Assembly: GCA_018052735.1 (NCBI GenBank)
Contig: JAGPMT010000010.1
Span: 1-64,000 of the forward strand
Source: Phycisphaerae bacterium
Lineage (GTDB): Bacteria; Planctomycetota; Phycisphaerae; Sedimentisphaerales; Anaerohalosphaeraceae
DNA: 64,000 nt
Reading direction: 5' to 3'
Each line of letters starts with the position of its first letter. Positions within the stretch are counted from its first letter, which is position 1. The position numbers were made by a program, and so were the translations under genes. The notes beneath the pieces were generated by a model. It was not told where the DNA came from and did not search any database. It saw nothing but the letters and a program-made list of their open reading frames with translations. This document shows, piece by piece, positions 24,291 through 33,065 of this stretch.

Positions 24291-25232
24291 ATGGTTTTCC
24301 CTAAGAAAGAAAAAAAACAAAAACACAAACGAAATATTGTACTGGATTGGCTGGGATATGCGGCTGTACGGATTATTCTTTGTATCCTATATTTGTTTCC
24401 GGTACGATGGAATTTACAGTTTGCCTGCTTTCTCGGCCGGCTGATGTGGAAGCATTACAAGCGCGGCCGGATTCGGGCGTTGGAAAATCTGCGGGCCAGT
24501 TTTCCTGATAAGGAGGACGGATGGCTGGAAGAAGTGGGCCGCCGCTCATTTGAGCATATTGTGATGCTGGTTATAGATTTGCTGTTTACCCCCCGGCTTG
24601 TACGAAAAGACAATTGGCGTCAATATGCCCGTGTCATTAATATTGAGCGTGCCAAATGGATGATGCGGGAAGGCAAGGGGCTTTTGATGCTGACAGGCCA
24701 TTACGGCAACTTTGAGATTATGGGGTATGCCCTCAGTGTCTTCGGCTTTAATGTTTACAGCATTGCCCGCCCGCTGGATAATCCATTTATCAACAATTAT
24801 CTTTACGGCGTGCGCCAGAGGTCAGGCCAAAAAATTATCGATAAAAAAGGTGCCGCCGACCAGATGGTTGAACTGGCCGAGCAGGGAGCAACGCTGTGTT
24901 TTATTGCTGACCAGGATGCAGGCAAAAAGGGAATCTTTGTCGATTTTTTCGGCCGCAAGGCCAGCGCCTACAAAAGCATCGGATTGCTGGCCATGCAGTA
25001 TCGTATGCCGATTGTAGTAGGGGTGTGCCGGCAGATACCCGGCCAATTCTTTTTTGAAGCCGAAGTAGGACGGATTATTATGCCCGACGAATGGCAGGAC
25101 AGAGACAATCCTCTCCAGTGGATTACGCAGGAATATACTGCCGAACTTGAAAAGTTGATTCGCAAAGATCCTGCCCAGTACTGGTGGCTTCACCGGCGGT
25201 GGAAAACCCGCCCCAAAGAAGAGCGGCAATGA
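24291..25232 (+). CDS. Lipid A biosynthesis acyltransferase (LpxL/HtrB family)
   Basis: Adds a secondary acyl chain to lipid A at the inner face of the inner membrane. One N-terminal membrane helix (about 26-46). The catalytic H-x4-E box is in TGHYGNFEIM; further family motifs are IARPLDNPFINNYL and the ADQDAGKKGIFVDFFGR region. 313 aa is normal. Together with the secretin and TolC-type genes it argues for an LPS-bearing outer membrane. Confidence 0.92.
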   Translation: MVFPKKEKKQKHKRNIVLDWLGYAAVRIILCILYLFPVRWNLQFACFLGRLMWKHYKRGRIRALENLRASFPDKEDGWLEEVGRRSFEHIVMLVIDLLFTPRLVRKDNWRQYARVINIERAKWMMREGKGLLMLTGHYGNFEIMGYALSVFGFNVYSIARPLDNPFINNYLYGVRQRSGQKIIDKKGAADQMVELAEQGATLCFIADQDAGKKGIFVDFFGRKASAYKSIGLLAMQYRMPIVVGVCRQIPGQFFFEAEVGRIIMPDEWQDRDNPLQWITQEYTAELEKLIRKDPAQYWWLHRRWKTRPKEERQ

Positions 25233-25250
25233 TTGCATCCAAAGCATTTC

Positions 25251-25279
25251 TTGACACGTTGCCGATTGAACTATATCAT
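25251..25279 (+). promoter_or_regulatory. Promoter for argH-thiL-tsaE
   Basis: TTGACA (25251-25256), 17-base spacer, TATCAT (25274-25279), about 40 bases upstream of the argH start. Confidence 0.65.
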
Positions 25280-25316
25280 GGCGTTTGCACTATAAACCCT
25301 CGCATGGAGTACAAAT

Positions 25317-26708
25317 ATGACCAGACAGGAAAAAAGCTGGGAAAAACGTCTTAGCGGCCCGGCGGATCCGTTGGCAGCCGATTTTGTGGAATCCCTTTCA
25401 TACGATCGGCGGCTCTACAAATATGATATTGCCGGTTCAATTGCCCATGCTGAAATGCTGGCCGAACAGAAAATTATCACCAAATCGGAAGCCGCAGATA
25501 TCAAAAAGGGATTATTGGAGATCGGTGAGGAAATAAGCGCCGGTCGATTTACCTTCGATAAAACCCAAGAAGATATCCATATGGCCATTGAATCGGCGCT
25601 GGTGGCTAAAATCGGCGATGCAGGCAAAAAACTGCATACCGGCCGCAGCCGCAATGATCAGGTTGCTGTTGATATCCGCCTTTGGATGCGGGATGAGATT
25701 GAAATCCTGCAGACACGCATTACCCGGCTGCAGGCTGCTTTTGTGCGCCTGTCGGAAAAATATACAGACGCGGTGATGCCCGCCTATACGCATCTGCAGA
25801 GAGCCCAGCCGGCAACGATTGCCTCCTATCTGCTGAGTTTTGTTGAAATGCTTGCACGCGACTGGAGCCGGCTGAAGGACTGCCGCGACCGGCTGAATGT
25901 CTGTCCCTTAGGCAGCGGGGCGGTAGCCGGTTCAACCCTGCCGCTGAATCGTGAAATGACGGCAGAAAATCTCGGCTTCAGGGACATCACATACAACAGC
26001 ATGGATGCCGTATCCGACAGAGATTTCTGTGCAGAATTTATTTTCTGCTGTTCGCTGATTGCGGCGCACTTGTCCCGCTTGGCCGAAGACTGGATTATTT
26101 ATACCTCATCAGAGTTCTCTTTTATTCGCACAGATGACGCCTACTGCACCAGTTCGAGTATGATGCCGCAAAAGCGCAATCCGGATATGCTGGAGCTGAT
26201 TCGCGGCAAAACGGGAACGATTTATGGAGCGCTGATGGCGATGCTGACAATCCTTAAAGCCCAGCCGTCTGCGTATAACCGGGATTTGCAGGAAGACAAG
26301 ATTCATGTTTTTGCTGCTGCAGACACCACAGATGCCTGCCTGCAGATGGCCGCCGCTATTGTCAGTCATACAGCGTTCAATACCAAGCGCATAACCGACA
26401 GCTTGGATGAGGGTTTTCTGGATGCAACGGCTCTGGCCGAATATGTGGTACGCAAAGGGATTCCTTTCCGGCAGGCACATGGCATTGTCGGCAGTTTGGT
26501 TGCCCAATGCGAAAAAGAGGGCAAAAAGAAGCTGGCGGAGTTGTCCATCGAGCAATTCCAAGCTGCCTGCGACAAAATTGATTTGGATGTTTTCAATACA
26601 CTGAATCCGAAAGGCGTTTGCCAATCCTACCAAACTGCCGGTTCTGCCGGTCCCGAAGCGGCTAAAGCGCAAATTGCATATTGGAAAAACAAGCTGAAGG
26701 AACAGTAG
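25317..26708 (+). CDS. argH: Argininosuccinate lyase
   Basis: Last step of arginine synthesis: argininosuccinate to arginine and fumarate. The superfamily signature [13 protein letters not shown] (catalytic Ser loop) is present, with [16 protein letters not shown] and the YTHLQRAQP segment carrying the general-acid His. 463 aa is normal. ATG 25317 follows a GGAG site. The C-terminal end overlaps the longest possible frame of thiL. No other arg gene is close. Confidence 0.96.
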   Translation: MTRQEKSWEKRLSGPADPLAADFVESLSYDRRLYKYDIAGSIAHAEMLAEQKIITKSEAADIKKGLLEIGEEISAGRFTFDKTQEDIHMAIESALVAKIGDAGKKLHTGRSRNDQVAVDIRLWMRDEIEILQTRITRLQAAFVRLSEKYTDAVMPAYTHLQRAQPATIASYLLSFVEMLARDWSRLKDCRDRLNVCPLGSGAVAGSTLPLNREMTAENLGFRDITYNSMDAVSDRDFCAEFIFCCSLIAAHLSRLAEDWIIYTSSEFSFIRTDDAYCTSSSMMPQKRNPDMLELIRGKTGTIYGALMAMLTILKAQPSAYNRDLQEDKIHVFAAADTTDACLQMAAAIVSHTAFNTKRITDSLDEGFLDATALAEYVVRKGIPFRQAHGIVGSLVAQCEKEGKKKLAELSIEQFQAACDKIDLDVFNTLNPKGVCQSYQTAGSAGPEAAKAQIAYWKNKLKEQ

Positions 26709-26743
26709 AAGAGGGTTTGAAAACCGCCAATCCCAACGAATTG

Positions 26744-27661
26744 ATGAGCAATAAGGAAGATATCATAACAGCTTGGTTTGCTGAACAATCCAAAGCCGAT
26801 GCCCATCGGTTTCCCATAGGCATTGGGGATGATATGGCACAGGTCCGGGTGGGTGAAGATGGAACTGTCCTTATCACAACGGATATGCTGCTGGATGGTG
26901 TTCATTTTGACTTGTGCCGCTGCTCCCTGCGCCAAGCCGGCTATAAGGCAATGGCTTGCAGCTTAAGCGATTGTGCCGCGATGGCAACGGTGCCGCTTTG
27001 TGCAGTGGCAGCGGCAGCATTGCCGCCTGATTTTGGACAGGCCGAATTAAAGGAACTGTACACGGGATTAACACAAGCGGGACGCGCGTATGACTGCGAA
27101 CTGATTGGCGGAGACATCACCAAGTGGCGGAGCAAAGAAAGCCGATTTGCGATTAATGTAGCCATGATAAGCAGACCCAGCGGCTTTCATCCGCCGGTGC
27201 GGCGTAATGGGGCAAAACCGGGTGATTATATCTGTGTTACGGGTTCGCTGGGGGGGTCCTTAGCCGGCAAACATCTGTATTTTACCCCTCGTGTTAATGA
27301 GGCCCTTCAGATTACTGAAAAGGCAGTTATCCATTCTATGATGGATATAACGGATGGATTAAGCACAGATTTGAACCGCATCTGCAAGCAAAGCAGGGTG
27401 GGTGCAATTGTTGAGGCAGCAAATATTCCTGTTTCCAAAGCGGCTCAAAAGACCTCCAATCCTCTGGAGGCCGCCCTGCATGACGGGGAAGATTTCGAAC
27501 TGCTTTTTACCTTAGCGCCTGAAGAATTTCAGAAACTCCCCTCTATACCGGCAGTTCCTATTGTCAAAATAGGCACAATCACGGACTCGGGCCGGTTGGA
27601 AATGAAATATGCCGATGGAAAGGTTGTTGTGTTAACCCCAAGAGGGTACGATCACTTATAA
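26744..27661 (+). CDS. thiL: Thiamine-monophosphate kinase
   Basis: Phosphorylates thiamine monophosphate to the active cofactor. Motifs: IGDDMAQV and [11 protein letters not shown] for Mg2+/ATP, GGDITKW, the [14 protein letters not shown] segment and [10 protein letters not shown]. The frame is open from TTG 26681, inside argH, but ATG 26744 gives the usual N-terminus ([11 protein letters not shown]) and 305 aa; no good ribosome site is visible for any start, so coupling to argH is probable. Confidence 0.93.
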   Translation: MSNKEDIITAWFAEQSKADAHRFPIGIGDDMAQVRVGEDGTVLITTDMLLDGVHFDLCRCSLRQAGYKAMACSLSDCAAMATVPLCAVAAAALPPDFGQAELKELYTGLTQAGRAYDCELIGGDITKWRSKESRFAINVAMISRPSGFHPPVRRNGAKPGDYICVTGSLGGSLAGKHLYFTPRVNEALQITEKAVIHSMMDITDGLSTDLNRICKQSRVGAIVEAANIPVSKAAQKTSNPLEAALHDGEDFELLFTLAPEEFQKLPSIPAVPIVKIGTITDSGRLEMKYADGKVVVLTPRGYDHL

Positions 27662-27669
27662 CGCTTTGC

Positions 27670-28140
27670 ATGATGTCAAAAGGCCCCATCGAGTTTATAA
27701 CACACAATGCCGCCGAAACGATTGCATTCGGACGCCGAATCGGCGCCGGATTGCGAGGCGGTGAGATTATCGCCCTTGTCGGAGACCTCGGAACAGGCAA
27801 GACCCATTTGGTAAAAGGCATTGTCCTTGGCTTGGATGCCTCAGATGCAGGGGAAGTGACCAGCCCGACATTCGTTCTTGTTCATGAGTATCTTGGATGC
27901 GGCGGGGCGAAAACCATCTATCATATCGATGCCTATCGGATTGAATCGACGGCTGAATTTGAGGCGCTGGGATTTGATGAATATTGCAGACCTGATACGA
28001 TTGTGCTGGTCGAATGGGCCGATAAGGTTCTATCGGCATTAAACGGATATGATGTTATCCAATTGCGGCTGGAGCATATCGGCAAAAGCAAACGAAGAAT
28101 TTCTGTTTACAATCCGCCGGATTTTCTCTCGGCAAAATAA
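27670..28140 (+). CDS. tsaE: tRNA threonylcarbamoyladenosine biosynthesis ATPase TsaE
   Basis: ATPase that works with TsaB and TsaD to make t6A37 in ANN-decoding tRNAs. Walker A is GDLGTGKT, followed by VTSPTFVLVHEY, HIDAYRI and VEWADKV. 156 aa, normal. Starts 8 bases after thiL (ATG 27670 or 27673). thiL-tsaE neighbourhoods are common in bacteria. Confidence 0.94.
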   Translation: MMSKGPIEFITHNAAETIAFGRRIGAGLRGGEIIALVGDLGTGKTHLVKGIVLGLDASDAGEVTSPTFVLVHEYLGCGGAKTIYHIDAYRIESTAEFEALGFDEYCRPDTIVLVEWADKVLSALNGYDVIQLRLEHIGKSKRRISVYNPPDFLSAK

Positions 28141-28600
28141 TAACGAATCGGGCTCGAAGTTATTCTGCTTGGAGGGGGCACTCTCTTCGAGATTTACCTG
28201 CTAAATTCTTAAATTGTCGAATGATTTTTGTCTCTGAACAGGTTTTTTGCAGGCTGCTTTGCTGTTGGTTTACAATCCATTATTCAATCCCCAAGATTGC
28301 TGCATAATGGGCCTATTTATCGGTTCTTCTTTATATTTTAGGCTGTGTGTAATCGGTATGAATATTTTTTGATTTTTTTGCCCTGCATAGTTGCCACTTG
28401 TCCTTTTTATTTATTAAGTTTTCTTTGGATAAAGTTGGAAGTTCTTTGACAAGCGAATATCGGCCTGGCGACCTATTGAGAGATAGCAGAGCACAGAGAG
28501 TGCCTCAGGTATCCGCTCCTACGTGTGGAAGCAAACCGTTAACGAAACGCAAAAACAATAATGTATTTCAGACAAGCACAAACAAAGAAAGGGTACGAAA
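28141..28600 (+). other. Long gene-free leader of the secretion operon with potential RNA structure
   Basis: 460 bases before the major pseudopilin gene. Within 28473-28550 several helices can form in a row: CTAT/ATAG (28473-28486), GCAC/GTGC (28491-28503), a compound hairpin with outer GGT (28508-28510) and ACC (28535-28537) and an inner GCTCC/GGAAGC arm, then CGTT/AACG. GC content is higher here than in the flanks. This looks like a structured 5' leader, but I could not match it to a known riboswitch family. A TTGACA at 28446-28451 has no matching -10 at standard spacing. The pseudopilin ribosome site aaagaaaggg follows. Confidence 0.45.
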
Positions 28601-29056
28601 ATGAGAAAGAACAAAGGTTTTACACTGGTTGAAATTCTGATTGTTGTGGTCATTCTGGGTATCTTGGCAGCGATTGTGATACCTCAGTTCAGCGATGCCA
28701 GCACACAGTCGAAGGTCAGCAGCGCCAAGAGCAGCCTGCAGACCCTGCGGTCACAGATTTCCCTGTATAAGATTCAGCACAACGATAATCCTCCTGCTTT
28801 AGACACCTTTGCCGCTCAAATGACGGGCAAAACAGATATTGATGGTGCGGCCGGAACACAGTATGGCCCCTATATGCAGGCGGTTCCCAAGAATCCCTTC
28901 AATGACAGCGACACACTGGCTGCTGCAGATGGTGCCACCGTCGGCTGGGTCTATGACGAGACAACCGGGATTATCAAACTGGGCGGCCAAGGCGCCACAG
29001 ACCTGAATGGTGATGGTGATACAGCTGATACAGGTGAAACCCATATTGACTGGTAA
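28601..29056 (+). CDS. Major pseudopilin / type IV pilin-like protein (GspG type)
   Basis: Major subunit of the secretion pseudopilus. The prepilin peptidase site is KGFTLVEIL near residue 6: cleavage after Gly and methylation of Phe are expected, followed by the 20-residue hydrophobic helix that anchors and packs the fibre, with Glu at position +5. The C-terminal domain contains YGPYMQAVPKNPF, as in GspG, and a C-terminal acidic stretch (NGDGDTADTGE) where GspG proteins bind calcium. 151 aa. First gene of the operon and followed by an attenuator-like hairpin, which suits a subunit needed in excess. Confidence 0.9.
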   Translation: MRKNKGFTLVEILIVVVILGILAAIVIPQFSDASTQSKVSSAKSSLQTLRSQISLYKIQHNDNPPALDTFAAQMTGKTDIDGAAGTQYGPYMQAVPKNPFNDSDTLAAADGATVGWVYDETTGIIKLGGQGATDLNGDGDTADTGETHIDW

Positions 29057-29075
29057 GTCTTAAGATGTTTCTAAC

Positions 29076-29120
29076 AGCCGGCCGGCTCCTGGTTTTCCGG
29101 GGGGCAGGCCGGCTTTCTTT
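29076..29120 (+). terminator. Terminator/attenuator after the major pseudopilin
   Basis: AGCCGGCC (29076-29083) pairs perfectly with GGCCGGCT (29107-29114), followed by TTCTTT. The T-tract is imperfect, so partial readthrough is likely; this would lower expression of the downstream minor components relative to the pilin. Confidence 0.6.
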
Positions 29121-29217
29121 GTTAATACAGGGAATTGCCAAGAAGACGGTAAGCAAATTTTGAATGGCTGGAAAAATTGTCAGGACGAGTTCGCTGAAGA
29201 TGGGAAAGGACCGAACA

Positions 29218-29685
29218 ATGAAAGCCGGTAAGGAAAATCCAAGAAAACTAACAAAGCTGGATCGGTGTGTTCTGATTGGATTGGTTGGGACAGCCGTTTT
29301 TCTATTTGTGCCTTCTTTGATTCAGGCCGGACAGGAAAAAAAACTGTCAAAAATGGTCGATCGTTTACAGATAATCCGCTCCCAGATCTCCCTGTATAAA
29401 GCCGACCATAATGGTCTTCTGCCCGGTCAAAGTGCTCCCGGCCAGAGCATCTGTCCGGAAGATATTCCGTTGGCAATGATGCAGTCCCGTCCCAATGGCA
29501 GCGGGCCTTATCTGCGGCAGATTCCGGAAAATCCTTATTTGGCGGAAACCGGCAGAGGCACAATGATTACTTGTGTAAATGATCCGAATGCCCAGCCAAC
29601 GGGTGCAGAAGGCACGGGTTGGTGGTTTAATGCTGCCACAGGACAGTGGAAGGCCTGCGATTCAGAATTTCATGCAAATTATTAG
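29218..29685 (+). CDS. Pseudopilin-like protein lacking a prepilin peptidase site
   Basis: 155 aa from ATG 29218, preceded by GGGAAAGGA (an earlier ATG at 29164 lacks a ribosome site). A single hydrophobic segment, CVLIGLVGTAVFLFVPSLIQ (about 16-35), sits behind a basic N-terminus, but there is no G-F-T-L-x-E motif. The rest parallels the major pseudopilin: LQIIRSQISLYKADHNGLLP against LQTLRSQISLYKIQHNDNPP in the first gene, and YLRQIPENPYL against YMQAVPKNPF. It therefore looks like a diverged duplicate that stays a plain membrane-anchored protein. Confidence 0.8.
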   Translation: MKAGKENPRKLTKLDRCVLIGLVGTAVFLFVPSLIQAGQEKKLSKMVDRLQIIRSQISLYKADHNGLLPGQSAPGQSICPEDIPLAMMQSRPNGSGPYLRQIPENPYLAETGRGTMITCVNDPNAQPTGAEGTGWWFNAATGQWKACDSEFHANY

Positions 29686-29747
29686 GCTTGTGTCAATTAA
29701 ATTATCGTTTTTTCCTTAACCGCAGAGACACCGGTAGATAGTTATTT

Positions 29748-30164
29748 ATGATGATGTACGGCAAAACCAAAGGTTTTACGCTTTTGGAAGCAACCATGGC
29801 GATGGTTATTGTAGCCATTGCTGCGGCGGGAGTCTTGCTACCGTTTGCCCAAGCAGCATCGGTCCATGCCGAGGCGGCTCGACAAACAATGGCTGCCAAT
29901 CTGGCTTCGGAAATGATGGAGATAATAGCGGCCAGCCCTTATGACACTATTATGGATTATAACGGTCAGATAGAAAATCCCGGTCAACTGAAGGATTCAG
30001 AGGGCAATTATCATACCGGATCGGCCTACGAGGGATTTGGCCGTTCGGTATTGTGTCAGCCCGTTGTTGTCGGGTCTGTAAATCTTGCCAAAGTGACCGT
30101 TGTGGTTACATACCGGAATGCTCCTGTAACGCGTATAACAACATTGATCGGCAATCACAGATAA
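29748..30164 (+). CDS. Minor pseudopilin (GspI/GspV-like)
   Basis: 138 aa. The leader and cleavage site are TKGFTLLEATMAMVIV, with the Glu at +5 kept, followed by a short soluble domain containing the VTVTY-like strand VTVVVTYRN typical of minor pseudopilins that initiate the fibre. Assignment to GspI is by order (G-I-J-K) and size. Several ATG codons in tandem (29748, 29751, 29754) are possible starts; no clear ribosome site. Confidence 0.8.
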   Translation: MMMYGKTKGFTLLEATMAMVIVAIAAAGVLLPFAQAASVHAEAARQTMAANLASEMMEIIAASPYDTIMDYNGQIENPGQLKDSEGNYHTGSAYEGFGRSVLCQPVVVGSVNLAKVTVVVTYRNAPVTRITTLIGNHR

Positions 30165-30190
30165 TCCGTTGTGTCAATGAGATTACTCGA

Positions 30191-30697
30191 ATGAAAAGAC
30201 GTATGCATCAATATGGGTTTACTTTAGTAGAGCTGATTATTGCACTGATGATTGCCTCGGTGGTTATGGCCGCGGTAGTAACGCTGGCTAATGCAGCAGT
30301 CAATGCCAATCAGGCCACTGATCTGATGGGGCGTGAGCAGGCACAGCTTCGGCTGGTGTTGATACGTTTGACAGATTTGATACGGCGAGCCAATCAGGTG
30401 ACCGCTGCGGATATTGATAGTTTCCAGCTTTGGCATGATAACAATGCTGATGGACTGAAAACAGCGGATGAACTGACTCAAATATCCCGGGGAACCGGCG
30501 GCAATACACTTCAAATCGACAGCATCGACAGCAGCGAGGTGTACACCCAATGCCGAAACATCAGTTTTGACTACGATAGTGCGGCACCTCAAACCCGCAA
30601 GGTAACTATTTGGTTTGATATAACGGCTGCCGGCCAAAGTCAGCGTTATAGTATCGTCGCCCGCCTGCGGGCTTCAGACGAACATCAGAAACTATAA
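30191..30697 (+). CDS. Minor pseudopilin (GspJ-like)
   Basis: 168 aa from ATG 30191, where the frame first gives a proper prepilin leader: HQYGFTLVELIIALMIAS. After the helix comes a larger soluble domain with WHDNNADGLKTADE (acidic, calcium-site-like) and the beta-strands usual for GspJ. In known systems GspI, J and K form the tip complex. Located between GspI- and GspK-like genes with short spacers. Confidence 0.82.
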   Translation: MKRRMHQYGFTLVELIIALMIASVVMAAVVTLANAAVNANQATDLMGREQAQLRLVLIRLTDLIRRANQVTAADIDSFQLWHDNNADGLKTADELTQISRGTGGNTLQIDSIDSSEVYTQCRNISFDYDSAAPQTRKVTIWFDITAAGQSQRYSIVARLRASDEHQKL

Positions 30698-30735
30698 CGG
30701 GTCTGCTTCGAAAAATATGACGTTTTTTGTTCAGA

Positions 30736-31203
30736 ATGGATGAGATGAAAAGCTATAAGCGAAGATTTAGTTCACAACGGGGCATGGCTATGCTGGCTGT
30801 GCTCTTTGTGGTGATAATGATAGCGATTGTTACTTCGGATTTTATCGCACGCTCTGATGCATCACTGGCTTCAGGCAGGAATTTATGTATCCGCAACGAG
30901 GTTGACTATGCCGCTTGGGGCGCTTTGGAAGCCGCTTGGGCTTTGATGCAGGATCCCAATGTGCGCGCTGCATTGCCTTATTCGGCTGTTGCCCAGCAGC
31001 TTGATGATACATCACAGATCTACTATGAGCTGTCTATTGAGTGCTGCGGGGCAGATCCCAATTTGTATCCGGTTGAATGCCGTGCCTATAAGCGTGTTAA
31101 TGCCGACATAAAAGCCCGGAGTGTCCAGAGTGTCCTGAAAGCTGACCTTAAGGTTGATCCCAACAGTATGCAAATCTGGTACGCTTCAATCCGCCGGCAG
31201 TAA
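30736..31203 (+). CDS. GspK/PilX-like minor pseudopilin
   Basis: 155 aa. The N-terminus reads QRGMAMLAVLFVVIMIAIV: Gly before a hydrophobic helix, as in GspK or PilX, which lack the Glu at +5 in this class. The next segment, NEVDYAAWGALEAAWALMQ, is the alpha-helical part shared by these proteins. It is much shorter than standard GspK (about 320 aa), so it lacks the second alpha domain. Start ATG 30736 (alternatives TTG 30727, ATG 30745). Confidence 0.75.
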   Translation: MDEMKSYKRRFSSQRGMAMLAVLFVVIMIAIVTSDFIARSDASLASGRNLCIRNEVDYAAWGALEAAWALMQDPNVRAALPYSAVAQQLDDTSQIYYELSIECCGADPNLYPVECRAYKRVNADIKARSVQSVLKADLKVDPNSMQIWYASIRRQ

Positions 31204-31271
31204 TGTCCGATAATCTTTGGCTGTTTTGGAAGGGCATTGCAGCATAGCCCCATTATGTCATTTTGCAGGCG

Positions 31272-31293
31272 GAATCTGGAGATTCGTCTTTTT
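31272..31293 (+). terminator. Weak terminator-like hairpin
   Basis: GAATC (31272-31276) and GATTC (31281-31285) with a 4-base loop, then GTCTTTTT. The stem has only 5 perfect pairs, so at best partial termination between the GspK- and GspH-like genes (spacer 31204-31373). Confidence 0.3.
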
Positions 31294-31373
31294 AGCGATT
31301 AAGCGAGGTTGCCAAGGTGACGACAATACATCGGGATTAATGTCGGCTCCCAACAGAACCAGAAAAAACGAGT

Positions 31374-31907
31374 ATGAAAAAGGCAATAACACAACAAAAC
31401 AGGCTGACAGCAGCGGGATTTACGCTTATTGAGCTGATTCTTATAATGGTGATTATCGGAATTGCAGCTCTGATAGCCATTCCCACAATATCCAGCGCGG
31501 CGGATGTGCAGGTTCGCAGTGCTGCCAACCGTCTGGCAGCCGACTTAGACTATGCCAAGGGATTGGCCATTACGCATCAGCGTCTTTGTGCGGTCGTTTT
31601 TTATCCCAACAGCGAGTCGTATGATATCCGCTGGACAGACACGGATGAAATTGTAGAGCATCCAACGCAGCCCGGCAGAAACTTTGTGGTCAATTTTGTC
31701 TCAGAGGGCATTCTGAAACGCGTCAATCTGGACAGCACGAACTTGGACTCCAATACAATTACTTTTGACTATCTCGGAAGTCCTTATAACGGAAAGGGAA
31801 CAGGTCAGCCGCTCAACAGCGGCCGTATTACCCTGAAAGCGGATGCATTTACCCTGTATGTAGATGTAGAGCCGGTTACCGGTTATGTAACGATTAACGA
31901 TTCCTGA
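31374..31907 (+). CDS. Minor pseudopilin (GspH/FimT-like)
   Basis: 177 aa with the leader TAAGFTLIELILIMVIIGIA (Gly/Phe cleavage, Glu +5). The body matches GspH/FimT: RSAANRLAADLDYAKGLAIT is the helix-to-domain segment in which such proteins carry R-x-L-A-x-D-L-x-x-A-R-x-x-A. It probably links the tip complex to the GspG fibre. Confidence 0.85.
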   Translation: MKKAITQQNRLTAAGFTLIELILIMVIIGIAALIAIPTISSAADVQVRSAANRLAADLDYAKGLAITHQRLCAVVFYPNSESYDIRWTDTDEIVEHPTQPGRNFVVNFVSEGILKRVNLDSTNLDSNTITFDYLGSPYNGKGTGQPLNSGRITLKADAFTLYVDVEPVTGYVTINDS

Positions 31908-31919
31908 TTGCTGGCAGAA

Positions 31920-33065
31920 ATGCGGGTTCAACAGATGCTTCAAAACTGGCTAAAACCGAAGTCGCTTCCGATTGGTCTGGATGTTGGACATTCCATGATC
32001 AAGATGATTCAGCTTTGCTGCAAAGATGGTTACATCAGTGTCGAAGCAGCCGAAGAAGAAATGCTGGATCGGACGCTTGCTCCGGATTCCGATGAATGGC
32101 GCCGGCATACGGCTGATTTGATAACCGCAATGTACCGGCGGGGCGGATTCCGCGGCCGAAAGGTGGTATCCTGTCTGCCCGGGGATGCAGTGAAAATCAA
32201 AAGTCTGCGGCTTGATACGGTTGAACCTGAAGAAATTGAAAAAATTATGCATACGGAAGTATCTCGGCGTTTCGGACTTGACCCCCAACGCGATGAGATA
32301 CGCTATATGGTGGCCGGCAATGCCTATCAAGGCGAAGAAATTAAAAATGAGGTTATCTTCTTCGGCATTGAAAGCCGGCAGGTAACTAACCATATAATGC
32401 TGTTGGAAGAAGCAGACCTTGTTCCTATCTCGCTGGATACAGTTCCCTGTGCTTTGTTCCGCTGCTTTCAGGCAACTCTGCGGCGGCGGGAAGATCAGGA
32501 TTTGGTCAGCGTTTTTGTGGACTTGGGTTCACAATATACAACGGTGATTATCGGCAAAGGGCAGGAAATTGCCTTTGTCAAGCAGATACCGATTGCCGGC
32601 AATGCCTTAAACGAACAGGTCGCATTGCGGCTGGGGATCTCATTGGAAGAAGCGGCTGCTGTGCGGGCTCGTCTTCGCAGTTCAGATGATCAGCAGAAAG
32701 ATCCCGAAACGAGGCGGGCGGTTATTGATGCAATGAGCACCTCCATTGAAATGCTGGCTCACGAAATTTCCCTGTGCTTCCGCTATTATGCTGTAACCTT
32801 TCGCGGACGCCGGCCGGCTGAAGCAGCGTTTGCCGGAGGCGAGGCCTATGAATCCGCTCTGATTGATGCCCTGCAGCGGCATTTAGGGGTAGAGATTCGG
32901 ATTGCCGAACCTCTGCGCGGTTATGATCTAAGCCGTGCTAAGTTTGACCGCCGGCGCAATCCTCAGATGTGTGAATGGGCCATCGCAGTCGGGCTGGCCC
33001 TGAAGGGGATGGAATTGAATCAATCACGGCAGTATGCAGCGCAGGAGACGGAAGTGTCTGTATGA
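31920..33065 (+). CDS. pilM: PilM-like actin-fold assembly protein
   Basis: 381 aa cytoplasmic protein of the FtsA/PilM fold that binds the N-terminal tail of PilN and connects the inner-membrane platform to the ATPase. Actin-type phosphate motifs: IGLDVGHSMIKMIQL and VFVDLGSQYTTVII; EAEEE and FGIES segments also match. Stop overlaps the next start (ATGA). Using PilM/N/O rather than a fused GspL/GspM is typical of type IV pili and of T2SS in some phyla. Start ATG 31920 is preferred over TTG 31908. Confidence 0.88.
   Translation: MRVQQMLQNWLKPKSLPIGLDVGHSMIKMIQLCCKDGYISVEAAEEEMLDRTLAPDSDEWRRHTADLITAMYRRGGFRGRKVVSCLPGDAVKIKSLRLDTVEPEEIEKIMHTEVSRRFGLDPQRDEIRYMVAGNAYQGEEIKNEVIFFGIESRQVTNHIMLLEEADLVPISLDTVPCALFRCFQATLRRREDQDLVSVFVDLGSQYTTVIIGKGQEIAFVKQIPIAGNALNEQVALRLGISLEEAAAVRARLRSSDDQQKDPETRRAVIDAMSTSIEMLAHEISLCFRYYAVTFRGRRPAEAAFAGGEAYESALIDALQRHLGVEIRIAEPLRGYDLSRAKFDRRRNPQMCEWAIAVGLALKGMELNQSRQYAAQETEVSV

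Noticed and set aside
26681-26743. TTG start for thiL inside argH
   Set aside because: No ribosome site, and the extra 21 residues match nothing in ThiL proteins; ATG 26744 gives the normal N-terminus.
28460-28560. c-di-GMP (GEMM) riboswitch in the pseudopilin leader
   Set aside because: A GCAAACC stretch and a later ACGCAAA resemble GEMM-I parts, but the second half (GGGTAGC-type strand, GCC/GGC pairing) is missing. I do not claim this family.
28398-28604. Open frame of 68 codons in the pseudopilin leader
   Set aside because: It has no ribosome site, is compositionally odd for a protein, overlaps the pseudopilin start and covers the stretch with local RNA helices; treated as non-coding.
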